Source of the DNA: an uncultured Collinsella sp.
GTDB lineage: Bacteria; Actinomycetota; Coriobacteriia; Coriobacteriales; Coriobacteriaceae
Assembly (NCBI GenBank): GCA_905208635.1
Contig: CAJLPX010000039.1
Coordinates: forward strand, 1-13,784
Reading direction: 5' to 3'
Length of the DNA stretch: 13,784 nt
Of this stretch, positions 6,585-12,549 are shown piece after piece. The stretch's first letter is position 1. The number at the start of each line of letters is the position of its first letter. The notes under the pieces are model-generated. The model was not told the origin of the DNA. It saw nothing but the letters and a program-made list of their open reading frames with translations, and searched no databases. A program made the translations under genes and the position numbers.

Positions 6585-7275
6585 CGAGCAGATGGCTGCC
6601 GCCAAGGGCCTGGACTTTGTGCCCTATACCCGTCCGACCGGCACCGATACGGACGAGCCGCTCAAGATCGGTGTGCTCATCAGCGGTTCGGGTACCAACC
6701 TGCAGGCGCTGATCGATCTGATCGCCGCCGGCAAGCTCAACGCTTCGATTGAGCTTGTGGTGTCGAGCCGTCCTTCGGCTAAGGGTTTGCAGCGCGCTGA
6801 GCGCGCGGGCATCCAGACGCTCACGCTTTCCAAGGACGTCTATGCCGACCCTATTGCCGCCGACGAGATCATCGCGCATGAGCTGCTCGAACGCGGTTGC
6901 GAGTATGTGGTCATGGCCGGCTACATGCGTATGGTGCACACGCCTCTGCTGGCGGCGTTTCCCAATCGCGTGGTCAACCTACACCCGGCGCTGCTGCCGA
7001 GCTTTACCGGTGCCCATGCGATTGACGATGCCTTTGCGCGCGGCGTCAAGGTGACCGGCGTGACCGTGCACTTTGCCAACGAGATTTACGACAACGGCCC
7101 TATCATCGCCCAGCGTGCGCTGGCTGTCGAGGAAGGCTGGGATGTCGACATGCTCGAGGAGCACATCCATGCGATCGAGCATGTGCTGTATCCCGAGGTC
7201 GTGCAGATGCTCGCCGACGGTCGCGTCCACGTGCTGGAGAGCGGCAAGGTCGCAATTGATGCGCCCCGCGGCTAG
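6574..7275 (+). CDS. purN: PurN, phosphoribosylglycinamide formyltransferase
   Basis: Transfers a formyl group from 10-formyltetrahydrofolate to GAR, the third step of de novo purine synthesis. The first 30 residues are a low-complexity extension beyond the usual start of the fold at KIGVLISGSGTNLQ (31-44), the phosphate-binding loop. The catalytic trio is visible: Asn135 and His137 in VNLHPALLP and Asp173 in YDNGP, equivalent to E. coli Asn106, His108 and Asp144. The chosen ATG overlaps the end of purM by 11 bases and has only a distant AAGG, which suggests translational coupling. The ATG at 6592 is an alternative start that would remove six residues. A strong terminator follows, so purN probably ends the purF-purM-purN unit. 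Confidence 0.95.
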   Translation: MSANEQMAAAKGLDFVPYTRPTGTDTDEPLKIGVLISGSGTNLQALIDLIAAGKLNASIELVVSSRPSAKGLQRAERAGIQTLTLSKDVYADPIAADEIIAHELLERGCEYVVMAGYMRMVHTPLLAAFPNRVVNLHPALLPSFTGAHAIDDAFARGVKVTGVTVHFANEIYDNGPIIAQRALAVEEGWDVDMLEEHIHAIEHVLYPEVVQMLADGRVHVLESGKVAIDAPRG

Positions 7276-7307
7276 CGGCGCACAGTACAATTTAGTTGAG
7301 TGGTCAG

Positions 7308-7350
7308 GGTGGTCATTGGCGCCAAGGCGCGCGTGGCCACCTTTTGTTTT
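7308..7350 (+). terminator. Rho-independent terminator after purN
   Basis: GGTGGTCA (7308-7315) pairs with TGGCCACC (7334-7341), 8 bp with one T-G, around a G+C-rich loop that can form further pairs. TTTTGTTTT follows at 7342-7350. The placement 32 bases after the purN stop fits the end of the purine transcription unit. Confidence 0.8.
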
Positions 7351-7355
7351 GGGTG

Positions 7356-7380
7356 GTCATCGGGGACGTTCCTGAATGAC
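7356..7380 (+). repeat. GGGGAC-core palindromic unit upstream of the EIIA gene
   Basis: Arms GTCAT (7356-7360) and ATGAC (7376-7380) flank a core reading CGGGGACGTTCCTGA. The unit lies between the purN terminator and the ribosome site of the EIIA gene. Its left part, GGGTGGTCAT (7351-7360), repeats exactly the start of the terminator stem at 7307-7316. Confidence 0.5.
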
Positions 7381-7400
7381 TAGGTGAGAGAGGTGAGCGC

Positions 7401-7865
7401 ATGGCGGATAACGAAGCACTGTTTACGCCTGAGCTGGTGTTTTTTGATTGGGAGTGTGCGACGCCGGATGAGGTGTTTGCGCGGCTCGAGGGCGAGCTTG
7501 CACCACGTGGCTACATTGCCGACGGTTGGCTCGACGCCGTTCGCACGCGCGAGGATGCCTATCCCACGGGCCTTGCCATGCCGGCGGCAAACATTGCCAT
7601 TCCGCATACCGACCCGGGGTTTGTGGCCAAGCCCTATATCGCGGTGGTGAAGCCCGCCACGTCCGTGACATTTAACGCTATGGCTGGCATGGGTGCTCCG
7701 GTGCCGGCGCAGATCGTCATCAATCTGGGTATCGCCGAGCCGGGCGGCCAGGTCGAGGCCCTGCAGGCGCTCATGAACATCTTTATGGACGCCGATGCCG
7801 CAGCCGACGTGCTCGGCCAGACCACGCCCCAGCGCATGGTCGACGCCATCCGCCGTCACTTCTAA
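7401..7865 (+). CDS. Orphan PTS EIIA protein, fructose/mannitol/galactitol type
   Basis: Cytosolic phosphocarrier of the sugar phosphotransferase system. EIIA accepts phosphate from HPr on a histidine and passes it to an EIIB. This 154-residue protein has the single-domain PTS_EIIA_2 pattern. His69 in NIAIPHTDPG is the expected phosphorylation site, preceded by YPTGLAMP (54-61), which is common in galactitol-type EIIA. An FNAM stretch follows, then a helical C-terminus ending VDAIRRHF. AGGTGA lies 4 bases before the ATG. No EIIB, EIIC or sugar enzyme gene is nearby, and a terminator precedes it while a repeat cluster follows, so it appears monocistronic. It could serve a PTS encoded elsewhere or act in regulation. 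The sugar cannot be named. Confidence 0.85.
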   Translation: MADNEALFTPELVFFDWECATPDEVFARLEGELAPRGYIADGWLDAVRTREDAYPTGLAMPAANIAIPHTDPGFVAKPYIAVVKPATSVTFNAMAGMGAPVPAQIVINLGIAEPGGQVEALQALMNIFMDADAAADVLGQTTPQRMVDAIRRHF

Positions 7866-7878
7866 GGTGGGGCTAAGT

Positions 7879-8021
7879 CGGCACTTGGGGACGTTCCTTT
7901 TCTGCCGGCAGTAAGGGACAGTCCCTAACTGCCGGCACATAAAGAATGTCCCCAACTGCCAAGTGCCACATCTGTCCCCTTTGCACCAAAATGGTGCAGA
8001 TTAACTTGTCCCCCATGTGCC
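7879..8021. repeat. Cluster of stacked and nested GGGGAC-core palindromes
   Basis: Most of the 224-base gap between the EIIA and foldase genes is repeat units in both directions. Visible arms: CGGCA (7879-7883) with TGCCG (7903-7907); the 35-base palindrome at 7903-7937; GGCAC (7934-7938) with GTGCC (7963-7967); GTGC (7963-7966) with GCAC (7983-7986); and TGCACCA with TGGTGCA (7982-7998). An outer pair, GGCACTTGG (7880-7888) with CCAAGTGCC (7959-7967), encloses the first three. The cores read GGGGACGTTCC and AGGGACAGTCCC on the plus strand, then GGGGACATTC, GGGGACAG and GGGGACAAG on the minus strand. No gene fits here. Confidence 0.75.
7903..7937. repeat. 35-base near-perfect palindrome
   Basis: TGCCGGCAGT (7903-7912) and ACTGCCGGCA (7928-7937) are exact inverted repeats. 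Inside, AGGGAC (7914-7919) pairs with GTCCCT (7921-7926) about a central A at 7920. The only mismatch is A/A at 7913 and 7927. The symmetry about a single base suits a dimeric protein site or a cruciform as well as an RNA hairpin. Confidence 0.8.
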
Positions 8022-8089
8022 AGGTGTGTCGCGGGGGCCGCGTTGTGACACAATGGCGTTTGTTCGATTCGTGATGCGAAAGGCCAACT

Positions 8090-9310
8090 ATGGCAAACAA
8101 GAAAAAGAACTTCGAGGCCGCACCGACGCCCGAGCAGCAGGCCCGCGCCGCGTCGAGCTCTCGTAAGAAGCAGCGCAAGACGTACGTGTCTAAGACCGTC
8201 AAGATCGTTCTGGTGGTCATCGGCGTGCTGGCGATGCTGCTTTCCGTCTCGGCCATGGCATGCTCCGGCCTTATGTCGCAGGCAGAGGATACCTCGGGCT
8301 ACAAGCTTACCGGCGGTGTGGCTGCCACTATCAACGGCACCAACCTCACCGAGGACACCGTGACAAAGCAGATCATGAGCATGCGCACGTCTTACGGCTA
8401 CACCAAGGACAAGGACTGGGCGCAGTATCTGGTCGACAACGACCTCACGCCCAAGAAGTACCGCAAGCAACTCATCGACTCCTACACGCAGCAGATTCTG
8501 CTTCAACAGGCACAGAAGGAGAACGGCGTGACGGTGTCGGACGAGGAGGTCGAGAAAGCCTGGAAGGACGCGTGCAAGAGCGCGGGCGGCGCCAAGACCT
8601 TTAAGAAGACCCTTAAGACCTACGGCTACACCGAGGACACCTATAAGAGCTCGCTCAAGGAGAGCCTGGCGCAGCAAAAGCTCAAAGATGCCGTGGCGCC
8701 CACCAGCAAGCCCAAGGACAGCGAGATCGTCGATTACATCAACGAGAACCTGCCGAAGTACAACGATGCCCGCCGCTCGTCGAACATCCTGATCAAGGTT
8801 GATTCCGATGCGTCCGATGAGGACAAGGCTGCCGCCAAGGCTAAGGCGCAGGAGTGCCTGAACAAGATCAACTCCGGCGAGCTGAGCTTTGAGGACGCCG
8901 TGGAGCAGTATTCCGACGACACCGGCTCCAAGGAGAAGAAGGGTGACGTAGGCTGGGACAAGCTCACCACCTTCGTCGACAGCTACCAGGCGGCACTCGA
9001 GGGTCTCAACAAGGGCGATGTGAGCGATGTCGTCGAGTCGACCTATGGTTACCACATCATCAAGTGCACCGACTACTTCCATGTCGATAATCAGGTCGAT
9101 GATATCAAGCAGGTACCCAAGGACATCAAGAAGTATGTCTCCAACGTGGTGAAGACGCAGGCAGAGAGCACTGCGTACAGCGAGTGGCTGGAGCAGTACA
9201 AGAAGGACGCCGACATCACCGTTAACCCCATGCCCAAGGACGTGCCGTACAACGTCAGCCTGAAGGGCGTCACCAAGAGTTCGACCGACAATTCGTCGAC
9301 GACTGAGTAA
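8090..9310 (+). CDS. Membrane-anchored foldase, parvulin/PpiC family (PrsA/SurA-like)
   Basis: Probable extracytoplasmic chaperone or peptidyl-prolyl isomerase that helps exported proteins fold. Of 406 residues, 1-36 are basic and cytoplasmic and 37-57 form a hydrophobic segment. Cys58 follows in SAMACSG, so it may be a signal anchor or an atypical lipoprotein. Residues about 75-200 form a charged helical SurA_N-like region beginning VAATINGTNLTEDTV. A parvulin domain spans about 227-328, with LSFEDAVEQYSDD (265-277), GDVGW (285-289) and GYHIIK (320-325). The first active-site histidine of parvulins (usually HILV) is Asn232 here (SNILIK), so isomerase activity is doubtful. The C-terminus is Ser/Thr-rich. 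GAAAGG at 8078-8083 lies 6 bases before the ATG. Confidence 0.88.
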   Translation: MANKKKNFEAAPTPEQQARAASSSRKKQRKTYVSKTVKIVLVVIGVLAMLLSVSAMACSGLMSQAEDTSGYKLTGGVAATINGTNLTEDTVTKQIMSMRTSYGYTKDKDWAQYLVDNDLTPKKYRKQLIDSYTQQILLQQAQKENGVTVSDEEVEKAWKDACKSAGGAKTFKKTLKTYGYTEDTYKSSLKESLAQQKLKDAVAPTSKPKDSEIVDYINENLPKYNDARRSSNILIKVDSDASDEDKAAAKAKAQECLNKINSGELSFEDAVEQYSDDTGSKEKKGDVGWDKLTTFVDSYQAALEGLNKGDVSDVVESTYGYHIIKCTDYFHVDNQVDDIKQVPKDIKKYVSNVVKTQAESTAYSEWLEQYKKDADITVNPMPKDVPYNVSLKGVTKSSTDNSSTTE

Positions 9311-9315
9311 TCATG

Positions 9316-9341
9316 GGGCGGCGCTCGTGTGAGTGCCGCCC
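9316..9341 (+). other. Hairpin between the foldase and YqeY genes
   Basis: GGGCGGCGCTC (9316-9326) pairs with GAGTGCCGCCC (9331-9341), 11 bp with one G-T and a GTGT loop. There is no T run, and the AGGAGG of the next gene follows 10 bases later. It probably tunes readthrough or mRNA stability within a two-gene unit and is unlikely to terminate fully. Confidence 0.5.
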
Positions 9342-9364
9342 GCACTATTGAGGAGGATTTGCAG

Positions 9365-9808
9365 ATGACCAACGAAGAGCTGCAGAAGGAAATGATTGCG
9401 GCCATGAAGGCCAAGGACAAGGTTCGCCTGTCCATCATTCGCCAGGTTAAGGCCGAAGTGAAGAACATCGAGGTCAACGAGCGTCGTGATGTGACCGAGG
9501 AAGACGTCAACAGCATGATCAAACGTCTGATTAAGCAGACGAGCGAGACGCTGGAGATGTCCATTAAAGCCGGTACCGACCAGGAGCGTACCGATAATCT
9601 GACCGAGCAGGTCAAGATTCTGGAGAGCCTGCTGCCCGCGCAGGTTTCGGGCAAGGAGCTCGAGGCTCTGATTGAGCAGGTTATCGCCGAGCTGGGTGCC
9701 ACGTCCAAGAAGCAGATGGGCCAGGTCATGGGCGCTCTGGGTAAGGCCACCGGCGGCAACTTCGACAAGCCTGCCGCGGCAAAGATCGTCGGTGCCAAAC
9801 TCGCGTAA
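9365..9808 (+). CDS. yqeY: YqeY/GatB-tail family protein
   Basis: Small helical cytosolic protein of 147 residues, related to the C-terminal domain of GatB, the tRNA-dependent amidotransferase subunit. Free-standing YqeY proteins lack the catalytic part, and their role is not firmly known; tRNA binding is a reasonable idea. It shows MIAAMKAKDKVRLSIIRQVK near 10-29, ILESLLPAQVS (85-95) and MGQVMGALGKATGGNFDKPA near 118-137, all in the usual order. AGGAGG at 9351-9356 lies 8 bases before the ATG at 9365. An upstream in-frame GTG at 9329 would place this ribosome site inside the coding region and is rejected. The gene lies 54 bases behind the foldase, likely in one unit. Confidence 0.92.
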   Translation: MTNEELQKEMIAAMKAKDKVRLSIIRQVKAEVKNIEVNERRDVTEEDVNSMIKRLIKQTSETLEMSIKAGTDQERTDNLTEQVKILESLLPAQVSGKELEALIEQVIAELGATSKKQMGQVMGALGKATGGNFDKPAAAKIVGAKLA

Positions 9809-9811
9809 TTT

Positions 9812-9839
9812 GTTACGCGGTTTTACCAAACCGCGTAAC
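9812..9839 (+). terminator. Perfect hairpin after yqeY, probable terminator
   Basis: GTTACGCGGTTT (9812-9823) pairs exactly with AAACCGCGTAAC (9828-9839), 12 bp with a TACC loop, 3 bases after the stop codon. No T tract follows, so it may work with a factor or mainly protect the 3' end of the mRNA. Confidence 0.55.
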
Positions 9840-9852
9840 GGCTCGACGCTGC

Positions 9853-9951
9853 AAACCCGTACACGCGGCAATCTGACGTTCAATTTCAAGGGCGCGACCG
9901 TAAGGTCTGCGCCCTTTCATTTCACGTCACCTTGCTCGCGTGTACGGGTTT
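9853..9951. repeat. Nested inverted-repeat element of about 100 bases
   Basis: Exact 15-bp arms AAACCCGTACACGCG (9853-9867) and CGCGTGTACGGGTTT (9937-9951) enclose a second pair, TGACGT (9874-9879) with ACGTCA (9924-9929). Within that is a third hairpin: AAGGGCGC-GACC (9888-9899) with GGTC-T-GCGCCCTT (9904-9916) around a GTAA loop. The three stems nest correctly into one long hairpin with internal loops. It could be a structured RNA, a strong terminator (TTTT at 9949-9952, and T-rich bases after the inner stem) or a small non-coding mobile repeat. Confidence 0.65.
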
Positions 9952-9985
9952 TCGCTGACTTATGCTCAACAAGGGCGGTTGAGCG

Positions 9986-10052
9986 CTCATTGGGGACAGA
10001 CTTAAATGAGTGCCCAATGAGCAGGCACTCATTTAAGTCTGTCCCCAATGAG
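9986..10052. repeat. Perfect 29-bp inverted repeat with GGGGAC cores
   Basis: The left arm at 9986-10014 begins CTCATTGGGGACAGACTTA. Its exact reverse complement occupies 10024-10052, with 9 bases between them. Each arm is itself a unit: CTCATT (9986-9991) and AATGAG (10005-10010) flank GGGGACAGACTTA. A third copy of CCAATGAG lies at 10014-10021. It sits in the gap before the ABC importer operon. Confidence 0.85.
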
Positions 10053-10117
10053 TGGGTGGAAGATTGCGGGTTCTTTACGGGAATGTAGTGTGGGCTGCGG
10101 AAACGTGGTTCTTTCCG

Positions 10118-10123
10118 TACAAT
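10118..10123 (+). promoter_or_regulatory. Possible -10 box of the ABC importer operon
   Basis: TACAAT lies 35 bases before the ATPase start codon, one base from the TATAAT consensus. No clear -35 hexamer is seen 16-18 bases upstream (GC-rich TGCGGA region). It is the best candidate in the gap, because the palindromes end at 10052. Confidence 0.4.
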
Positions 10124-10158
10124 AGTTCAACTCGTGTAAACGCAGGGAAGGGACATTC

Positions 10159-10890
10159 ATGGCAGACATGATCGAGATCAAGCATCTCAACAAGTACTTT
10201 GGCGACCTGCATGTGCTCAAAGATATCAACCTCACCGTCAAGCGCGGCGAGAAGCTCGTAATGATCGGGCCTTCCGGCTCGGGTAAGTCGACGCTCATCC
10301 GTTGCGTCGATTATCTGGAGGAGCCCACGTCGGGCGAGGTCATCATCGACGGTACGCCGCTTACCAAAAAGAACCACCTGGAGATGGCTCGCAAGTATAG
10401 TTCCATGGTGTTTCAGCAGTTCAACCTGTATCCCAACATGACGGTGCTCGGCAACCTGATGCTCGCGCCCATCAAGCTGCAAAAGAAGAGCAAGGAGGAG
10501 GCGACCGAGATCGCCATCGCCGCACTCAAGCGCGTCGGCATGGCGCATAAGGCCGGCGAGTATCCGCAGAATCTCTCGGGTGGTCAGCAGCAGCGCATCG
10601 CCATCGCCCGTGCCCTGTGCACCAAGCAGCCCATCATCCTGTTTGACGAGCCGACTTCGGCGCTCGACCCCGAGATGGTCCAGGAGGTTCTGGACGTTAT
10701 GATTGAGCTCGCGCAGGAGGATATCACCATGATCTGCGTGACGCACGAGATGGGCTTTGCGCGCCAGGTGGCCGACCGCGTCATCTTTATGGAGGACGGC
10801 CGCATTCTGGAGGAGGGCACGCCCGAGCACTTCTTCGATAACCCCGAGAACCCGCGCTGCCGCGAGTTCCTGTCCAAGATTCTGCACTAG
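10159..10890 (+). CDS. Polar amino acid ABC importer, ATP-binding subunit (GlnQ-like)
   Basis: Cytosolic ATPase that drives amino acid uptake. All motifs are intact in the 243 residues: Walker A GPSGSGKST (37-45), Q-loop Gln86 in VFQQFNL, signature LSGGQQQR (139-146), Walker B IILFDE (159-164) followed by PTSALD, and H-loop His196 in VTHEM. The length and HFFDNPENPRCREFLSKILH-like tail are typical of the GlnQ/HisP group. AAGGG lies about 6 bases before the ATG. The binding protein gene starts 8 bases after the stop, with two permease genes behind it, so all four form an operon. The exact amino acid cannot be read from sequence. Confidence 0.95.
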   Translation: MADMIEIKHLNKYFGDLHVLKDINLTVKRGEKLVMIGPSGSGKSTLIRCVDYLEEPTSGEVIIDGTPLTKKNHLEMARKYSSMVFQQFNLYPNMTVLGNLMLAPIKLQKKSKEEATEIAIAALKRVGMAHKAGEYPQNLSGGQQQRIAIARALCTKQPIILFDEPTSALDPEMVQEVLDVMIELAQEDITMICVTHEMGFARQVADRVIFMEDGRILEEGTPEHFFDNPENPRCREFLSKILH

Positions 10891-10898
10891 GCGCGGTG

Positions 10899-11774
10899 AT
10901 GGACATGACGGATATGACGAGGGCGGCCGTGTCGCGCCGTCACTTTTTGCAGCTGGTTGGCGCCGGCATGCTTGCGCTGACGGGGACCGCGCTTACCGGT
11001 TGCGGTAACTCCGCCAGCGGCGAGGGCTCCGACAAGGGGTCTAAGCTTGCGGCCATTAAGTCGCGCGGCCATCTGAATGCCGGCGTTAAGAAGGATGTTC
11101 CCGGTTACGGCTATTACGACACCGCCAAGGGCCGCTTTGAGGGCATGGAAGTCGATTTGTGCTACCAGATCGCCGCTGCCGTCTTTGGCGTGAGCTACAA
11201 GGAGGCCCGCGCCCAGGAGCTTGTCGAGTTCACCGATGTAACGCCCAAGACGCGCGGTCCGCTGATCGATAACGGCCAGCTCGATGTGGTTGCGGCGACC
11301 TACACCATCACCGACGAGCGCAAGAAGAGCTGGGATTTCTCGACGCCGTACCGTACCGACTACGTGGGACTCATGGTCAAGAAGCGTTCGGGCTTCACCT
11401 CGATTGAGGACCTGGACGGCAAGGTCATCGGCGTGAGCCAGGGTGCTACCACGCAGGGCCTGATCGAGCAGATGATCAAGGACAACGGCTTTAGCTGCAA
11501 GCCCGAGTTTAGGGCCTTTAGCGGCTATCCCATCATCAAGAGTTCGCTCGACGCCGGCAATATCGACGTCTTTGCCATGGACCGCTCCACGCTGGCCGGC
11601 TACATGAACGAGACCGTTGAGCTGCTGCAGCCCGAGGTCAAGTTTGGCGAGCAGGGCTACGGCGTGGCGACCAAGAAGGGCTGCGACCTTTCGGCCGTGG
11701 TCGATCAGGTGATTTGCGATCGCCTGGCCGATGGCTGGCTCGACCAAGAGGTCAAGACCTGGGGTCTTGTATAG
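10899..11774 (+). CDS. Amino acid ABC importer, substrate-binding lipoprotein with Tat signal
   Basis: Captures the amino acid outside the cell and delivers it to the permeases. Residues 12-17 read SRRHFL, a twin-arginine motif, followed by a hydrophobic stretch and the lipobox LTGC with Cys35. The precursor is therefore probably exported folded and lipid-anchored. The mature part is an SBP_bac_3 (type II periplasmic binding) domain. RFEGMEVDLCYQIA (about 79-92), TRGPLIDNGQLDVVAATYTI (118-137) with the ligand-binding type Arg, WDFSTPY (145-151) and LDGKVIGVSQGATT (172-185) are standard. The start is uncertain: GTG at 10896 and ATG at 10899, 10905 and 10914 all precede the signal peptide, and the ribosome site is weak. 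Translation may be coupled to the ATPase gene ending at 10890. Confidence 0.9.
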   Translation: MDMTDMTRAAVSRRHFLQLVGAGMLALTGTALTGCGNSASGEGSDKGSKLAAIKSRGHLNAGVKKDVPGYGYYDTAKGRFEGMEVDLCYQIAAAVFGVSYKEARAQELVEFTDVTPKTRGPLIDNGQLDVVAATYTITDERKKSWDFSTPYRTDYVGLMVKKRSGFTSIEDLDGKVIGVSQGATTQGLIEQMIKDNGFSCKPEFRAFSGYPIIKSSLDAGNIDVFAMDRSTLAGYMNETVELLQPEVKFGEQGYGVATKKGCDLSAVVDQVICDRLADGWLDQEVKTWGLV

Positions 11775-11799
11775 GCGCATCGTCCAAGGAAGGAATCAA

Positions 11800-12546
11800 A
11801 TGCTCGAAGGATTATTTGACGCCGACCGTTGGTCGACGACATTTCAAAACATGGGGCCCTTCTGGGAGGGCTTTGGCGTGACGCTGCAAGTGGTTGTTGC
11901 CGGTCTGCTGCTGTCGCTGGTGCTGGGCACGCTGCTGGGCGTGTTCTCTACCACTCGCTCGCGCGTGCTGCGCGCCATAAGCCGCGTGTACGTGGAGTTT
12001 TACCAGAACACCCCGTTGCCCGTACAGGTGCTCTTTATGTACATGGCCGGTCCGCAGTTTTTGCAGGCCATAACCGGTGCCGACCAGCCGGTGCGTATCG
12101 CGCCGTTCGTGTTGGGCTTCTTGGGCGTGGGCCTGTATCACGCGGCCTACATTTCGGAGGTCATCCGCACCGGTATCGAGGCGGTTCCGCGCGGTCAGAT
12201 GGAGGCGGCCCAGAGCCAGGGCTTCACCCGGGCGCAGGCGTACTGGTACATCGTGCTGCCCCAGACATTCAAGATCATTCTGCCGCCGCTGTGTAACCAG
12301 GCGCTCAACTTGGTCAAGAACACGTCGGTGCTGGCGCTTGTGGCCGGCGGCGACCTTATGTACCGTTCCGACAACTTTGTGAGTCTGTACGGTTACCTGC
12401 AGGGATACATCGTCTGCTGCCTTATGTACTTCATCATCTGCTTTCCGCTCGCCATGCTGGTGCAGTGGCTCGAGCGCCGCTCCAAGGAGCGTCCGCGTGG
12501 CGTGAGCCTGGCCGAGCTGGGGCTCGACAACGTAGAGGAGGCCTAG
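11800..12546 (+). CDS. Amino acid ABC importer, permease subunit 1
   Basis: Integral membrane subunit of 248 residues. FGVTLQVVVAGLLLSLVLGT (25-44) is the first conserved helix of HisMQ-type permeases, and VEFYQNTPLPVQ (65-76) is the usual loop. The EAA loop that docks on the ATPase is EAVPRGQMEAAQSQGF (127-142), followed by YIVLPQ. It has about five hydrophobic spans and a charged C-terminal tail. AAGGAAGG at 11786-11793 lies 6 bases before the ATG at 11800. An ATG further upstream at 11731 would overlap the binding-protein gene by 44 bases and lacks such a site, so I reject it. The gene ends 3 bases before the next permease. Confidence 0.93.
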   Translation: MLEGLFDADRWSTTFQNMGPFWEGFGVTLQVVVAGLLLSLVLGTLLGVFSTTRSRVLRAISRVYVEFYQNTPLPVQVLFMYMAGPQFLQAITGADQPVRIAPFVLGFLGVGLYHAAYISEVIRTGIEAVPRGQMEAAQSQGFTRAQAYWYIVLPQTFKIILPPLCNQALNLVKNTSVLALVAGGDLMYRSDNFVSLYGYLQGYIVCCLMYFIICFPLAMLVQWLERRSKERPRGVSLAELGLDNVEEA

Positions 12547-12549
12547 CGC

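Noticed and set aside
7879..8021. CRISPR array
   Set aside because: Repeats differ in arms and length, spacing is irregular and units overlap. There are no uniform spacers and no cas genes.
7925..9082. 385-codon open frame on the minus strand opposite the foldase
   Set aside because: It is rich in Leu, Val and Gly as a shadow of Lys/Asp/Ala codons, and its end runs through the repeat cluster. The plus-strand gene has recognisable domains and a good ribosome site.
9329..9364. Upstream GTG start for the YqeY gene
   Set aside because: It would put AGGAGG inside the coding region and add 12 residues not typical of the family; the ATG at 9365 has ideal spacing.
9809..10158. T-box or other known riboswitch before the importer operon
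   Set aside because: Strong hairpins exist, but I cannot find the T-box consensus or other known aptamer signature. The candidate -10 box lies downstream of the structures, so they would not be in the operon leader if that promoter is used.
11731..11799. Upstream ATG start for permease 1
   Set aside because: It overlaps the end of the binding-protein gene, adds a basic non-membrane segment and lacks a ribosome site. The ATG at 11800 has AAGGAAGG at 6 bases.
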